From the NCBI GenBank assembly GCA_017617615.1, contig JAFZVV010000005.1, positions 4,485 through 68,484 on the forward strand: a DNA stretch of 64,000 bases, read 5' to 3'. The notes under the pieces are model-generated. The model searched no databases, was not told the origin of the DNA, and saw nothing but the letters and a program-made list of their open reading frames with translations. Both the position numbers and the translations under genes were made by a program. Shown here in pieces: positions 25,150 to 35,435 of the stretch (the stretch's first letter is position 1; every line of letters starts with the position of its first letter). This stretch comes from Prevotella sp. Its GTDB lineage: Bacteria; Bacteroidota; Bacteroidia; Bacteroidales; Bacteroidaceae.

Positions 25150-27774
25150 ATGATGACAGCCAATGAAATCCGCGACTCTTTCAAGAAATTCTTCGAGTCG
25201 AAAGGCCATGCCATTGTGCCATCGGCACCGATGGTAGTAAAAGACGACCCTACCCTGATGTTCACCAATGCCGGTATGAACCAGTGGAAAGACATTATCC
25301 TGGGCACCCGTGACCCAGAACCACGACGGCGTGCCGACAGCCAGAAATGCCTGCGTGTGAGCGGCAAGCACAACGACCTGGAGGAAGTAGGTCACGACAC
25401 CTACCACCACACCATGTTCGAAATGCTGGGCAACTGGAGTTTCGGTGATTATTTCAAGGAAGGTGCCATCGACTGGGCATGGGAATACCTTGTCGACGTG
25501 CTGCACCTTAACCCGAAAGACCTCTACGTCACCGTGTTTGAGGGTTCTGCCGACGAAGGCCTGGAGCGCGACGACGAGGCAGCACAGATCTGGCTGAAGC
25601 ATGTGCCTGCCGACCATGTCATCAACGGCAACAAGCATGACAATTTCTGGGAGATGGGCGACACGGGCCCCTGTGGACCCTGCTCTGAAATCCACCTCGA
25701 CTCACGCACCGAGGAAGAGAAGCAGAAGGTGCCTGGCCGTGAGTTGGTGAACAAGGACGACCCCCAGGTGATAGAGATATGGAATCTCGTGTTCATGCAA
25801 TACAACCGCAAGGCCGATGGCTCGCTGGAGAAACTGTCGATGAACGTCATCGACACCGGCATGGGCTTCGAGCGCCTCGTGCGTGCCCTTCAGGGCAAGC
25901 ACTCCAACTACGACACCGACATCTTCCAGCCCATCATCCGTGAGATAGAGCGTATCTCGGGCATGCGTTACGGCGAGAAGGAAGAGACCGATGTCGCCAT
26001 GCGCGTGGTGGCCGACCATCTGCGCGCTGTTGCGTTCAGCATCGCCGACGGCCAGTTGCCCAGCAATGCGAAGGCTGGCTATGTCATCCGCCGTATCCTC
26101 CGCCGTGCCGTGCGCTACGGCTACACATTCCTCAACCAGAAGGAGTCGTTCATCTATCGCCTCGTTCCCACGCTGGTGGCAGAGATGGGTCCCTCGTATC
26201 CCGAGCTGCCTGCCCAGCAAACACTCATCAGCCGTGTGATGAAAGAAGAGGAGGAGTCGTTCCTCCGCACCCTCGACAAGGGTATCAACCTGCTCAACGG
26301 AGCTATGGACGAACTCATGGCCCATGGCGAGACCGTGCTCGACGGCACCCAGGCCTTCCGCTTGTTCGACACCTATGGCTTCCCCCTCGACCTTACCCAA
26401 CTCATCTGCCGTGAGCATGGCTACACCGTCGACGAGCAACAGTTTGCCGAAGAGATGGCGAAGCAGAAAGCCCGCGCACGCAATGCTGCAGCCGTGGAGA
26501 ACTCCGACTGGGTGGAGTTGCGCGAGGGAGAACAGCAGTTCGTGGGCTACGACTACACCGAGTACAGCTGCCATATCCTGCGCTACCGTAAGGTGACGCA
26601 GAAGAAAGCCACCTTCTACGAACTGGTGCTCGACCACACCCCCTTCTATGGCGAGATGGGTGGTCAGGTGGGCGACCGCGGCGTACTGGTGAACGAGGCT
26701 GAGACCATCGACATCATCGACACCAAGCGCGAGAACAACCAGAGCGTACATATCGTCAAGAACCTGCCCAACGACGTGGAGGCAGAGTTCATGGCCTGCG
26801 TCGACACCGACCTGCGTGAAGCCAGTGCCGCCAACCATACCGCCACCCACCTGCTCGACTATGCCCTGAAACAGGTGTTGGGCGACCATGTGGAGCAGAA
26901 AGGCTCGTATGTGAGTGCCGATACCCTGCGTTTCGACTTCTCCCATTTCCAGAAAGTCACCGACGAGGAGTTGCGTCAGGCCGAGCGCATCGTCAACGAT
27001 ATGATCCGTCAGGACCTGCCACTCGACGAGCACCGTGCCATCCCCCTCGCCGAAGCGAAGCAACTGGGAGCCATCGCCCTCTTTGGAGAGAAATACGGCG
27101 ACAAGGTGCGTGTGGTACGCTTCGGCCCGAGTTGTGAGTTCTGCGGTGGCGTGCATGCCAGTTCCACCGGTCGCATCGGGTTCTTCAAAATCGTGAGCGA
27201 GAGCAGCGTGGCCGCAGGCATCCGCCGCATTGAGGCAAAGACAGGCAAGGCGTGCGAGGAACTCCTCTATCTGTTGGAAGACACGATGAAGTCGATTCGT
27301 GAGTTGTTCAACAATGCCAAAGACCTGAGCGGTGTAATCACCAAATACATCAACGAGCACGACTCGATGAAGAAACAGATTGATGAGTTCAAGGCCCGTG
27401 GTGTGGAACGTGCCAAGGAAAGATTGGTGCAGAACGCCAAAATCATCAATGGCATCCATGTGGTGGCATCGGTGCTGCCCCTTGACCCTGCGAGTGCGAA
27501 AGACCTGGTGTTCAAGGTGCGCTCGGCTTTCGACGGCAACCTACTGTGCGCCATCGGCACAATCCATGAGGGCAAGCCCATGATCAACGTGATGGTGAGC
27601 GAGGACCTGGTGAAAGACCACGGCCTACATGCCGGCCAGATGGTACGCGAGGCAGCGAAGTTCATCAAGGGCGGTGGCGGCGGACAGCCCCACTATGCCT
27701 CTGCCGGTGGCAAGGATACCGACGGTCTCTCTGCCGCCATTGACAAGGTAGTGGCATTGGGCACCCAACAATAA
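25150..27774 (+). CDS. alaS: Alanyl-tRNA synthetase
   Basis: 874 residues from the ATG at 25150, the normal length; an earlier frame start at 25075 precedes the promoter element and is rejected. The class II catalytic core opens with [20 protein letters not shown] and has [20 protein letters not shown] and GMGFERLV. The editing domain has [12 protein letters not shown] and [10 protein letters not shown] with its zinc-binding Cys/His residues. The C-terminal DHHA1-type domain ends with [17 protein letters not shown]. Charges tRNA-Ala and clears Ser/Gly mischarging. Confidence 0.97.
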   Translation: MMTANEIRDSFKKFFESKGHAIVPSAPMVVKDDPTLMFTNAGMNQWKDIILGTRDPEPRRRADSQKCLRVSGKHNDLEEVGHDTYHHTMFEMLGNWSFGDYFKEGAIDWAWEYLVDVLHLNPKDLYVTVFEGSADEGLERDDEAAQIWLKHVPADHVINGNKHDNFWEMGDTGPCGPCSEIHLDSRTEEEKQKVPGRELVNKDDPQVIEIWNLVFMQYNRKADGSLEKLSMNVIDTGMGFERLVRALQGKHSNYDTDIFQPIIREIERISGMRYGEKEETDVAMRVVADHLRAVAFSIADGQLPSNAKAGYVIRRILRRAVRYGYTFLNQKESFIYRLVPTLVAEMGPSYPELPAQQTLISRVMKEEEESFLRTLDKGINLLNGAMDELMAHGETVLDGTQAFRLFDTYGFPLDLTQLICREHGYTVDEQQFAEEMAKQKARARNAAAVENSDWVELREGEQQFVGYDYTEYSCHILRYRKVTQKKATFYELVLDHTPFYGEMGGQVGDRGVLVNEAETIDIIDTKRENNQSVHIVKNLPNDVEAEFMACVDTDLREASAANHTATHLLDYALKQVLGDHVEQKGSYVSADTLRFDFSHFQKVTDEELRQAERIVNDMIRQDLPLDEHRAIPLAEAKQLGAIALFGEKYGDKVRVVRFGPSCEFCGGVHASSTGRIGFFKIVSESSVAAGIRRIEAKTGKACEELLYLLEDTMKSIRELFNNAKDLSGVITKYINEHDSMKKQIDEFKARGVERAKERLVQNAKIINGIHVVASVLPLDPASAKDLVFKVRSAFDGNLLCAIGTIHEGKPMINVMVSEDLVKDHGLHAGQMVREAAKFIKGGGGGQPHYASAGGKDTDGLSAAIDKVVALGTQQ

Positions 27775-27800
27775 GACCTCAACCATTAAACACGAATAAT

Positions 27801-29063
27801 ATGAAAACAACAGAAAGACTATCTATCGTCGTTGTCGCCCTGGCCATATGTGTCTCTGCCAGTGCCATCGACATCAAGTTCAAGAAAGACAAGACGGTGG
27901 TCGACGACATCACCTACACCCTCAACGCAAAAAAGCAGTCGGCCGTGGTGGTGCGGGGCGAGCAGCCCTACGTAGGCGATATCGTGATACCCGAGAAGAT
28001 TACCGTCGACAGCGTCACCTTCTATGTGGAAGAGATTGCCTCCAACGGGTTCAAGGAATGTCCGGGTGTCACCTCCATCCTCATCCCCGACTGCATCACG
28101 AAGATAGGTTCCTCGGCATTCATGGGCTGTTCGAGCCTTACCGAGATTACCATTCCCACACGCATCCAGGAATTGGCAGACGACCTTTTCGAGAATTGTG
28201 CCAGCCTTACTACCATCAATTTCTCCGGCAGCGTGAAGAAGTTGGGTTCCGACATTTTCAAGGGTTGCAAGTCACTTGTCGACTTCGAGGTTCCCAGTGC
28301 CGTGACTGAGATTCCAGGGGAGGCGTTCATGGGTTGTTCCGAACTCCGCAACGTCACCCTTCCTGCTGGTATCAAGAAGATTGGAACAAGTGCTTTCGAG
28401 AGCTGCTCGAGTCTGGAGTATATTGACATCCCCACGGGAGTAAGCATCATCAGCAACGATGCCTTCAATGGCTGCACCAGCCTGAAGGAGTTCCGCTTCC
28501 CCGCTGGAGTGAGCACTATTTCCGCCAATATCTTCAAGAACTGTACCGAACTGCAACTCGTTGAGATTTCCAACTCCATCCGCAAGATTGAGCACGATGC
28601 CTTTTTCGGATGCGCTGCGCTCGACAGCCTCAACCTCACCAACTCCATCACGTCGTTGGGCAGCAGTGTTTTCGAAGGCTGCGCCACACTGAAGAAGGTG
28701 AAGATTCCCAATGGTCTGACAGAGGTTCCCTCCGATGCATTCAAGAACTGCTCCAGCCTGCAGGAAGTGACCTTCTCCAACGCACTGAAGAAGATTGGCA
28801 GTGGTGCCTTCGAGAATTGCGCCAGCCTCACTCAACTCACGCTCCCCGTATCGCTGAAGGAAATCGGCAATGATGCTTTCGAGGGATGCAATAACATCAT
28901 GGACATCTACATCAACAGTTCCGTACCCATCAAGATTAGCGGTGGTTCGTTTGCCAAGGCCACGATGAAAGAAGCCATCGTGCACGTGAAGAAAGGTGCC
29001 ACCACCAACTTCAACCTCGACAAGCAGTGGAAGAAGTTCCTCAACATCATTGAGTGGAAATGA
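27801..29063 (+). CDS. BspA-like leucine-rich repeat protein, secreted
   Basis: 420 residues with a signal peptide (MKTTERLSIVVVALAICVSA, then SAID). After a short N-terminal beta part, about a dozen ~23-residue BspA/TpLRR repeats follow one another (pattern IPxxVxxIGxxAFxxCxxLxxV), to residue ~375. The C-terminal segment KKGATTNFNLDKQWKKFLNI closes the fold. There is no sorting tail, unlike the protein at the left edge. Such proteins bind host or bacterial surface ligands in oral and gut relatives; here the ligand is unknown. It starts 26 bp after alaS and ends at a strong terminator. Confidence 0.9.
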   Translation: MKTTERLSIVVVALAICVSASAIDIKFKKDKTVVDDITYTLNAKKQSAVVVRGEQPYVGDIVIPEKITVDSVTFYVEEIASNGFKECPGVTSILIPDCITKIGSSAFMGCSSLTEITIPTRIQELADDLFENCASLTTINFSGSVKKLGSDIFKGCKSLVDFEVPSAVTEIPGEAFMGCSELRNVTLPAGIKKIGTSAFESCSSLEYIDIPTGVSIISNDAFNGCTSLKEFRFPAGVSTISANIFKNCTELQLVEISNSIRKIEHDAFFGCAALDSLNLTNSITSLGSSVFEGCATLKKVKIPNGLTEVPSDAFKNCSSLQEVTFSNALKKIGSGAFENCASLTQLTLPVSLKEIGNDAFEGCNNIMDIYINSSVPIKISGGSFAKATMKEAIVHVKKGATTNFNLDKQWKKFLNIIEWK

Positions 29064-29092
29064 TGCTGCCCATATGGGTCTGAGCACTTATT

Positions 29093-29129
29093 ATCTATCC
29101 CCTGCCCCCATGTTGGGCAGGGGATAGAT
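29093..29129 (+). terminator. Strong hairpin terminator
   Basis: A perfect 15-bp stem joins 29093-29107 and 29115-29129 with loop CCATGTT, followed by TTTA. It lies 30 bp after the LRR gene stop and closes the alaS-LRR unit. Confidence 0.85.
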
Positions 29130-29157
29130 TTTACCAATAAACCATCAAAACGAAGAT

Positions 29158-30087
29158 ATGTTCAGAATTTGTAGTTTCATCAGCCGTTGGATGGCAGTCA
29201 TCGTGCTTCTGATGGCAGCTGCCGCACTGTTATGGCCTGATGTTATCGGTGTAATCAAGACCTCTTGGATCAGTTGGCTGCTGGGTATGGTGATGTTTGG
29301 CATGGGACTGACATTGCGGTTGGAGGATTTCCGTATCGTCTTCTCCCGTCCGAAAGACATCATTATCGGCTGCCTCGCCCAATTTACCATCATGCCCCTT
29401 CTGGCGTGGCTGCTCACACAGTTGTTCGCCCTGCCCGCCGAACTCGCCGTTGGTGTCATCCTCGTGGGCTGCTGTCCGGGAGGCACCTCTTCGAATGTCA
29501 TCACCTATCTTGCGGGCGGTGACCTGCCTCTGTCGGTAGGCATGACCAGTGTCTCCACGATTCTCGCCCCGCTGCTTACCCCGCTACTCACCTGGTTGCT
29601 GGCAGGCACCTACGTCGATGTGGACGTCTGGTCGATGTTCATGAGCATCATACAAGTCATCATCCTGCCCATTGTGCTGGGCCTGCTCATCAAGCGTTTT
29701 CTTACCTTGTCCGAGAACGTTTTGCATCATGTCCTGCCTGCCTTCTCCACGGTGGCCATTACTCTGATTGTGGGTGCGGTGGTGTCGGCCAATGCCGACA
29801 AACTGGTTACCTGCAGTATGTTGGTGATTGCTGTTGTCGCCCTCCACAACCTATTGGGCTACCTCCTGGGGTTCGTTCTTGGCAAGTTGCTCCACCTGTC
29901 GAGAGCGAAGTCTACTGCCATCAGCGTGGAAGTAGGCATGCAGAACTCCGGTCTGGCCTGTTCTCTGGCCCAGCAACATTTCCAGACCATGGCCATGGCC
30001 ACTGTTCCCGGTGCTATCTTCAGTGTATGGCACAACATCTCGGGCGCACTGTTGGCAAAGGTGCTCAACAGGAAGGAAAATGCCTGA
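29158..30087 (+). CDS. Bile acid:sodium symporter family transporter
   Basis: 309 residues, almost entirely hydrophobic with nine to ten membrane helices. The family pattern is clear: GMGLTLRLEDF, CCPGGTSSNVITYLAGGDLP (the helix-break sodium-site region) and EVGMQNSGLACSLA. Members of the BASS family move organic anions such as bile acids, pantothenate or pyruvate with sodium; the substrate cannot be read from sequence. The gene sits alone between two terminators, so it must have its own promoter within 29130-29157, where only ACCAATAAACC is visible, or be read through. Confidence 0.9.
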   Translation: MFRICSFISRWMAVIVLLMAAAALLWPDVIGVIKTSWISWLLGMVMFGMGLTLRLEDFRIVFSRPKDIIIGCLAQFTIMPLLAWLLTQLFALPAELAVGVILVGCCPGGTSSNVITYLAGGDLPLSVGMTSVSTILAPLLTPLLTWLLAGTYVDVDVWSMFMSIIQVIILPIVLGLLIKRFLTLSENVLHHVLPAFSTVAITLIVGAVVSANADKLVTCSMLVIAVVALHNLLGYLLGFVLGKLLHLSRAKSTAISVEVGMQNSGLACSLAQQHFQTMAMATVPGAIFSVWHNISGALLAKVLNRKENA

Positions 30088-30134
30088 AGGCGCTACCTTT
30101 CCTTTTGGCTTAATGGCCTAACCAGTAGAATGCC

Positions 30135-30177
30135 GACAGCCACCCCCTCTCAGCGAGAAGGGATGGCTGTCGTTTTT
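30135..30177 (+). terminator. Hairpin terminator after the symporter gene
   Basis: Stem GACAGCCA (30135-30142) with TGGCTGTC (30164-30171), a further inner stem CCCTCTC/GAGAAGGG, then GTTTTT. Confidence 0.85.
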
Positions 30178-30194
30178 AGGGATTGTCAACAATT

Positions 30195-30803
30195 TTATCT
30201 TCCGAGGTCGAAGCCGAGGCGCACCCCATCGTAATTCTTGCTCAGTTCACCGATGGTAGCCAAGGTGGTGTTGCCACTCAAGCCTCCAATGGTCTGCAGG
30301 ATGGTGAGCAGTTTTTGCGACTCAAAGAGCAGGCTGATGCCCGAGGTCGAGGCAGTGATATACGAATTGAGGGTAAAGAGCATGGTTTTGATGGTCATCT
30401 GTCCAGTACTGGGGTCATAGGCATAACTACCGCTGATGGTCTTCCCTGCCACCTTTGCCGTGAAAGTATTGTTGTTTGCAAACGTGAAATAAGTATTGGA
30501 AGAACTGATGCCCACACTGTTGTAGTAGGAAAGCAGTGTCGACTTGATTTTCTGTGATGCCACCTCACCGCCTGCCTGTGCCAAGAGGTTGTCGCTGGTG
30601 AAGGCACATCCCGGACCAGTATATTTCCAGGTGCCCACGAGGTTCTCCTGTGAGATTTTGTTCAGTCCGAGCACGCTGCCAAGCACGTTGCCGAGGATAC
30701 TGGTGCCGTCGATACCGCTTAATATACCACCCTGATTGCCTAAAGAGCCACATCCTGCCAGCATGATGACAGCGGTGGCCATCGCTAAAATAGTTTTTTT
30801 CAT
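30195..30803 (-). CDS. DUF4923 family lipoprotein
   Basis: 202 residues. The signal peptide with lipobox (MKKTILAMATAVIMLAGCGS, Cys18) makes it a lipoprotein. The rest, with LVGTWKYTGPGCAFTSDNLL, YNSVGISSSNTYFTFANNN and TISGSYAYDPSTGQMTIK, is a lipocalin-like beta structure matching the Bacteroidota DUF4923 family. Function unknown. A minus-strand TAATTTTGC lies at 30852-30860. It is a single-gene unit whose 3' end faces the symporter terminator. Confidence 0.85.
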   Translation of the reverse strand: MKKTILAMATAVIMLAGCGSLGNQGGILSGIDGTSILGNVLGSVLGLNKISQENLVGTWKYTGPGCAFTSDNLLAQAGGEVASQKIKSTLLSYYNSVGISSSNTYFTFANNNTFTAKVAGKTISGSYAYDPSTGQMTIKTMLFTLNSYITASTSGISLLFESQKLLTILQTIGGLSGNTTLATIGELSKNYDGVRLGFDLGR

Positions 30804-30851
30804 AAGAATTGTATTTTTTGTTTTATAGATGCTGTTATCTACTTAGTTTTT

Positions 30852-30860
30852 GCAAAATTA
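30852..30860 (-). promoter_or_regulatory. -7 element of the DUF4923 gene
   Basis: TAATTTTGC on the minus strand, 48 bp before the ATG. Confidence 0.5.
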
Positions 30861-30929
30861 GGCAAAAAGGATGAATGAAACAACAATCTGCAAGGAAATA
30901 TCATAAAAACCCGACAACTTGTTCTCGTA

Positions 30930-31040
30930 ACCGACTCCTATATCGTGCAAGCCGAATGCAGACGACAGTTCGCTTTCAGTATGCCGAGGCACCGCCGATG
31001 TTCAAGCGAAGCTTAATATTCAATCTTTAATATTCAATCT
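30930..31040. repeat. Dispersed intergenic repeat-like sequence
   Basis: This gene-free stretch holds a GC-rich word series (GTGCAAGCCGAATGCAGACG, then CGCTTTCAGTATGCCGAGGC) reminiscent of the palindrome-like element at 56335-56390, followed by two copies of TTAATATTCAATCT at its end. The latter match the ATTGAAnATT repeats at 15177 and 50240 in the other orientation. No gene is visible. Confidence 0.4.
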
Positions 31041-32464
31041 AAAATTACCGTCTGTGTCTTCGGCCAATTCACGAGAAACAGCTGGCTTGTGGCACGGGTG
31101 AAGGCGGTGTATAGCCAATGCAGGTAGTCGGGTGTTACCATGTCGTCGGTCATATACCCCTGGTCCACATACACATGCTCCCACTGTCCGCCCTGAGCCT
31201 TATGGCATGTCACGGCATAGGCATACTTCACCTGAAGGGCGTTGTAATAGGCATCGTCGCGCACCTTGATCATCCTGTCGTGCTTGAGAGGGATGTCGGC
31301 ATAGTCGTCGCTCACCCCCTGGAAAAGCGCATCGCTCTGTTCTCTCGTGAGCGAGGGCGCGTCCGACCGGAGCGAGTCAAGAACCACCGTACAGGTTATT
31401 TCCCGGTCGTCGTAGTCGGGCAAAGTGAGCGCCACGTCGGCAAAGCGCAGTCCGTAGAGACTGCGATAGTTGCGCACGCGCCTTACCCTTGCCCTGTCGC
31501 CATTGGCGAGGAAGTCGAGACCCACCTTCTGCTGTTCTGTCCAGTAGTAGTTGTTTCTCACCACCATGAGCATGTCGCCCGATGCCAGTTCCTCCTCCCT
31601 GCCGAGCACACTGTTTCGTATGCCCTGATTGTAGATATTGGCACGTTTGTTCGACCGGGTGAGCACAATGGTCTCGTCGTGCCCTACATGGCTATAACTG
31701 GTATCTAACGACTCTATGAGTTCATCGCCAGGCACCATCCGTATGTCGGCGAACCCCTCGAACCTCACCTTGGGCAGCAGGGTTGTCCCATCGCGGTCGA
31801 CCATCCTCCGCACCACGGTGGCATTGTAGAGGATGCCCGACTCCCGCCCCTGTCGGAGCACTTCGTCGAGTTGACAGTAGAGCACGCGTAACCCGTATCC
31901 CGCCATGAAGTCGGGATTGAGTGCCGGTGACTCCTCCTCGCCCACCGGTGGCAGCTGTGCGGTGTCACCAATGAGTAGCATCCGGCAGTTCTGTCCGGAA
32001 TACACAAACTTCACCAAGTCGTCGAGCAGTCTGCCGCTGCCGAAGCGTGCCTCACCATCCCCTTCGTTGGCTATCATCGAAGCCTCGTCGATGATGAAGA
32101 GGGTGTCGCGGTGTAGGTTGTCGCCAAGGAGGAACCCTGTCATCTGTCCGGTGAACGACTGCTGCCGATATATCCTGCGGTGGATGGTATATGCGGCATG
32201 GCCGCTGTTGAGAGCGAACACTTTCGCTGCCCGTCCTGTGGGTGCCAGGAGCATTACTTTCTGTCCGATGGCTGTCATCGACCTGACGAAAGCCCCAGCC
32301 ACGGAAGTTTTCCCAGTACCCGCAGCCCCACACATAATCATCACTGGCGGCGCGCCAGTTTCGGTCATGAACTGCGCAAACGTCATGATAGCCTGTTCCT
32401 GTTCGGCCGTAGGCTGCATCCGCAATGCCTCGCCTACCCTATACGCCAATTCGCTCTCCGTCAT
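31034..32464 (-). CDS. RecD-like ATP-dependent helicase
   Basis: 476 residues from the ATG at 32464. Earlier in-frame starts (32482, 32506) are rejected because a promoter element lies at 32483-32491. Superfamily 1B helicase marks: Walker A GAAGTGKTSV (46-55), LLAPTGRAAKVF, the Walker B FIIDEASMI, IGDTAQLPPVGEEESPALN, and the C-terminal UvrD_C_2 block YAVTCHKAQGGQWEHVYVD plus LYTAFTRATSQLFLV. It resembles the RecD/RecD2 type without a long N-terminal domain and is not part of a recBCD cluster. Likely role: DNA repair or replication restart. Confidence 0.9.
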   Translation of the reverse strand: MTESELAYRVGEALRMQPTAEQEQAIMTFAQFMTETGAPPVMIMCGAAGTGKTSVAGAFVRSMTAIGQKVMLLAPTGRAAKVFALNSGHAAYTIHRRIYRQQSFTGQMTGFLLGDNLHRDTLFIIDEASMIANEGDGEARFGSGRLLDDLVKFVYSGQNCRMLLIGDTAQLPPVGEEESPALNPDFMAGYGLRVLYCQLDEVLRQGRESGILYNATVVRRMVDRDGTTLLPKVRFEGFADIRMVPGDELIESLDTSYSHVGHDETIVLTRSNKRANIYNQGIRNSVLGREEELASGDMLMVVRNNYYWTEQQKVGLDFLANGDRARVRRVRNYRSLYGLRFADVALTLPDYDDREITCTVVLDSLRSDAPSLTREQSDALFQGVSDDYADIPLKHDRMIKVRDDAYYNALQVKYAYAVTCHKAQGGQWEHVYVDQGYMTDDMVTPDYLHWLYTAFTRATSQLFLVNWPKTQTVILD

Positions 32465-32482
32465 CTTGCACGTTTTTTCCAT

Positions 32483-32491
32483 GCAAAAATA
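32483..32491 (-). promoter_or_regulatory. -7 element of the helicase gene
   Basis: TATTTTTGC on the minus strand, 18 bp upstream of the chosen ATG; this fixes the start. Confidence 0.55.
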
Positions 32492-32545
32492 CGGCAAAGC
32501 GCACAAATGTCAAAGCAAATGCTTGTGAAAAAGAAGAAAAAATAG

Positions 32546-32554
32546 TATCTTCGC
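32546..32554 (+). promoter_or_regulatory. -7 element of the phosphoethanolamine-transferase-like gene
   Basis: TATCTTCGC, a common variant of TAnnTTTGC, 14 bp before the ATG at 32569. Confidence 0.45.
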
Positions 32555-32568
32555 CACATCAATCATCA

Positions 32569-34374
32569 ATGTCCTTGACGATGGGTCATCGTAAAGCCAA
32601 TATCCTAAGCTACATCTGTGCTCCAGTCATACAAGAGTTGCCTTTTTTCCTCACGTTCATCATCCTGATGGGAATGAGGCCGATACGCAACATCCTCTTT
32701 CCGAAGACCATCCTCGACCCCGACACCACGGCATTCGACCTGGCAGGACGCGTGGCTATCGTGGTACTCTTCGCATACCTTTTCGCCACCCTCGTATACT
32801 GGGTGGGCAAGCGATGGATGAGGATACTGGCCTATGTCGTGGTACTGGCGTTCTTCATCGTCGATTTCTTCCTTCTCAGGTCATACAACATGGTTCTGCG
32901 CCCTGATGTGCTCATGCTCGTGGCAGAGACCAACAACGAGGAGTCGTCCGAATTCCTGCGTCTCTTCGTGCTGTCGAAGCATGGTCTGGTCTACCTTTTC
33001 GTCATTGGCATTGTCATCGCAGCCATCATCACCGGTGAGTGGGCATACTGGCGATGGTGCCTCCCCCGGTTGCACGGGAAGCACAGCATGGCAGGGGGAT
33101 TGCTCCTCAGCGTGTTGCTGCTCTTCGGCATGTTTTCCTGCGGCACATTCGTCAGGCTATTCCAATGCACTGACATCGAACAGTATTTCGGTCAGCAAGA
33201 AGAAGACTTGGTGCGACCCTCCGACCCCATCAGTTGTCTCGTCCAGAGCGTCTATGGCCTTCGGCTCATGAGAGAAGAGATGCGGGCGGCCATTACCACC
33301 AACACCCGCCTCAACCACACGGCGACGGTGACCGAAAGCGACTCGCTCAACGTGGTGCTTGTCATCGGTGAGTCGCACAGCAAATGGCACTCGAGCCTCT
33401 ATGGCTATCATCTCCGTACCAACCCACTGATGGAAGAAGAGCGTCAACGGGGTAACCTGTTTGTCTTCTCCGATGCCGTCGCTCCCTTCAGCATCACCAG
33501 TCCGGCGATGAAGAACATGCTCTGCTGCAACAGCATTGCCAACGGCGAGCGCTGGCAAGACTTCCCCTATCTCCCCGTCATCTTCAAGACGGCAGGCTAC
33601 AACGTATATTTCTGGGACAACCAGCGGAAAATCAGTCCCAACGCGCTCTACACCTTTGCCATCAACTCCTTCCTATACAACGATACCATCTCGCGCCTGT
33701 CGTATACCGATACGAGCGACCACAGTTTCGCCTGCGACTACCCCATCGTGCATACATTCGCCACCAGCCACCAGCAGATGGGCAAGCACAACCTCGTGGT
33801 GTTCCATCTCATGGGACAGCATTTTGCCCCCGCCGAGCGGTTCCCACACGTGGAACAGTTTGAGCGATTCACCGCCGACAGCATCACCCGCCAAGCACCC
33901 TATCTCACCCGTGAGAAGAAGCAGTTCATCGCCGACTACGACAATGCCACGCTATACAACGATTATGTGCTGAAGCGCATCATTGACCTTTTCCGTCAGC
34001 AGAACACCGTGGTGGTGTATCTCTCCGACCATGGAGAAGAGACCTACGACTACCGCGACTCCATGGCTCGCCACTATACCCAGATGGACGACCCGTGGCT
34101 GAAATACGTGCACGAGGTGCCTTTCTTCGTGTGGTGTTCCGACAGGTTCATCGCCTCGCATCCTGCCATGGCAGAACAGATAGCCCGGTCGGTCGACAGA
34201 CCTTTCACCACCGACAACATCTGTCATCTGCTCTTCCACCTTGGCGGATTGCAGACCCCATACTACAAGGCCGACCGTGATGTCATCGGCGACCATTTCA
34301 AGACACGCCGCCGTATCGTCGAGGGGAAAGACGACTTCGTAAGAGTAGACTTCGACAGCGTGAGGGTAAAGTAG
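32569..34374 (+). CDS. Phosphoethanolamine transferase-like (sulfatase fold) membrane enzyme
   Basis: 601 residues from the ATG at 32569 (12 bp further, 32581, is also possible). An N-terminal block with five membrane helices (to ~residue 190) is followed by a sulfatase-fold domain. Blocks seen: VLVIGESHSKWHSSLYGYHL (the nucleophile region), NNMLCCNS-like KNMLCCNSIA, FHLMGQHFAPAERFP and VVYLSDHGEETYDY with metal-binding Asp-His. Family members transfer phosphoethanolamine to lipid A or other envelope glycans. The nucleophile region has GESHS where EptA-type enzymes have a GET motif, so the acceptor may differ. Confidence 0.85.
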   Translation: MSLTMGHRKANILSYICAPVIQELPFFLTFIILMGMRPIRNILFPKTILDPDTTAFDLAGRVAIVVLFAYLFATLVYWVGKRWMRILAYVVVLAFFIVDFFLLRSYNMVLRPDVLMLVAETNNEESSEFLRLFVLSKHGLVYLFVIGIVIAAIITGEWAYWRWCLPRLHGKHSMAGGLLLSVLLLFGMFSCGTFVRLFQCTDIEQYFGQQEEDLVRPSDPISCLVQSVYGLRLMREEMRAAITTNTRLNHTATVTESDSLNVVLVIGESHSKWHSSLYGYHLRTNPLMEEERQRGNLFVFSDAVAPFSITSPAMKNMLCCNSIANGERWQDFPYLPVIFKTAGYNVYFWDNQRKISPNALYTFAINSFLYNDTISRLSYTDTSDHSFACDYPIVHTFATSHQQMGKHNLVVFHLMGQHFAPAERFPHVEQFERFTADSITRQAPYLTREKKQFIADYDNATLYNDYVLKRIIDLFRQQNTVVVYLSDHGEETYDYRDSMARHYTQMDDPWLKYVHEVPFFVWCSDRFIASHPAMAEQIARSVDRPFTTDNICHLLFHLGGLQTPYYKADRDVIGDHFKTRRRIVEGKDDFVRVDFDSVRVK

Positions 34375-34426
34375 CCCGTTGAGCGAATATGAAACTTCAT
34401 TAAGATTCAATTACAATAGAGAAAAT

Positions 34427-35422
34427 ATGTCAGACCAAGCAAAAAAACAGCACAACAACATCCTGCTTGCCATAGCAGGTTTTTCAACAGTGGTAATCAT
34501 CGTGGCCCTTATCGGTTTTCTTGCTCTCGACCGTGACCCGGATGTCATTCAGGGCCAGATGGAGGTAGATGAATACCGGGTGTCGAGCAAGGTGCCCGGC
34601 CGTATACTCGAACTCCGTGTGAAGGAGGGAGATTACGTGCACAAGGGCGACATTCTCGCCATCATCGACGCCCCTGAGGTGCAGGCCAAGAAGGTACAAG
34701 CCGAGAGTGCGCGCAGTGCAGCCTCTGCCATGCATGAGATGGCCAACAATGGGGCTCGCGAGGAAATGATACGCGGTGCCCACGAACTCCTGCAGCAGGC
34801 AAAGGCTGCCAACGACATCGCCCGCAAGACCTACGAACGCGTCAACAACCTCTTCAACGAGGGTGTGGTGACCGCTCAAAGGCGCGACGAGGCACTGGCC
34901 GCCGTGGAAGCCACCGATGCCCAGGTGAAAGCAGCCCAAAGCCAGTACGACATGGCCCGCAACGGCACCCGTCAGGAAGAACGGAAGGCCAGTTCGGCCC
35001 ACGTCAGACAGGCCAGTGGTGCCGTTATGGAAGTAAATTCCTACATCAACGAGACCCGACAGGTAGCCCAGATGGACGGTGAAGTCAGCGAGGTCTATCC
35101 CAAGGTAGGCGAACTGGTGGGTACTGGCACGCCCATCATGACCATTTCCTTGATGGACGAGCCATGGGCAACGTTCAACATACGCGAAGACCAGTTGAAG
35201 GGAATTGCCGTAGGCTCTGAGGTGACCGTATTTTTACCTGCCCTTGACAAAGAAATGAAGATGAAGGTGTTCTATATGAAGGACAAAGGATCGTTTGCCG
35301 TGTGGAAAGCCACGAAGGCCAGCGGACAGTACGACCAGAAGACTTTCGAGGTGAAGGCCCGTCCTCTGGGAAAAGTCGAGGGTATGCGTCCTGGCATGTC
35401 GGTGGTTCTAAAAAATACTTGA
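34427..35422 (+). CDS. HlyD-family periplasmic adaptor protein
   Basis: 331 residues from the ATG at 34427. One N-terminal membrane helix (~9-29: NILLAIAGFSTVVIIVALIG) is followed by a split lipoyl domain (SKVPGRILELRVKEGDYVHK...ILAIID), a helical hairpin (~85-180, Ala/Gln/Glu-rich, ARSAASAMHEMANNG to ARNGTRQEERK) and a beta-barrel part (MDGEVSEVYPKVGELVGTGT). It bridges an inner membrane transporter to an outer membrane channel. It lies 14 bp before the first permease gene and should work with the two permeases that follow. No TolC-type gene is visible in the window. Confidence 0.9.
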   Translation: MSDQAKKQHNNILLAIAGFSTVVIIVALIGFLALDRDPDVIQGQMEVDEYRVSSKVPGRILELRVKEGDYVHKGDILAIIDAPEVQAKKVQAESARSAASAMHEMANNGAREEMIRGAHELLQQAKAANDIARKTYERVNNLFNEGVVTAQRRDEALAAVEATDAQVKAAQSQYDMARNGTRQEERKASSAHVRQASGAVMEVNSYINETRQVAQMDGEVSEVYPKVGELVGTGTPIMTISLMDEPWATFNIREDQLKGIAVGSEVTVFLPALDKEMKMKVFYMKDKGSFAVWKATKASGQYDQKTFEVKARPLGKVEGMRPGMSVVLKNT

Positions 35423-35435
35423 CAAATCCTTGCCG

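Noticed and set aside
25702..27459. 585-codon minus-strand frame inside alaS
   Set aside because: Shadow of a GC-rich, highly conserved gene; no recognisable domain, and alaS is complete on the plus strand.
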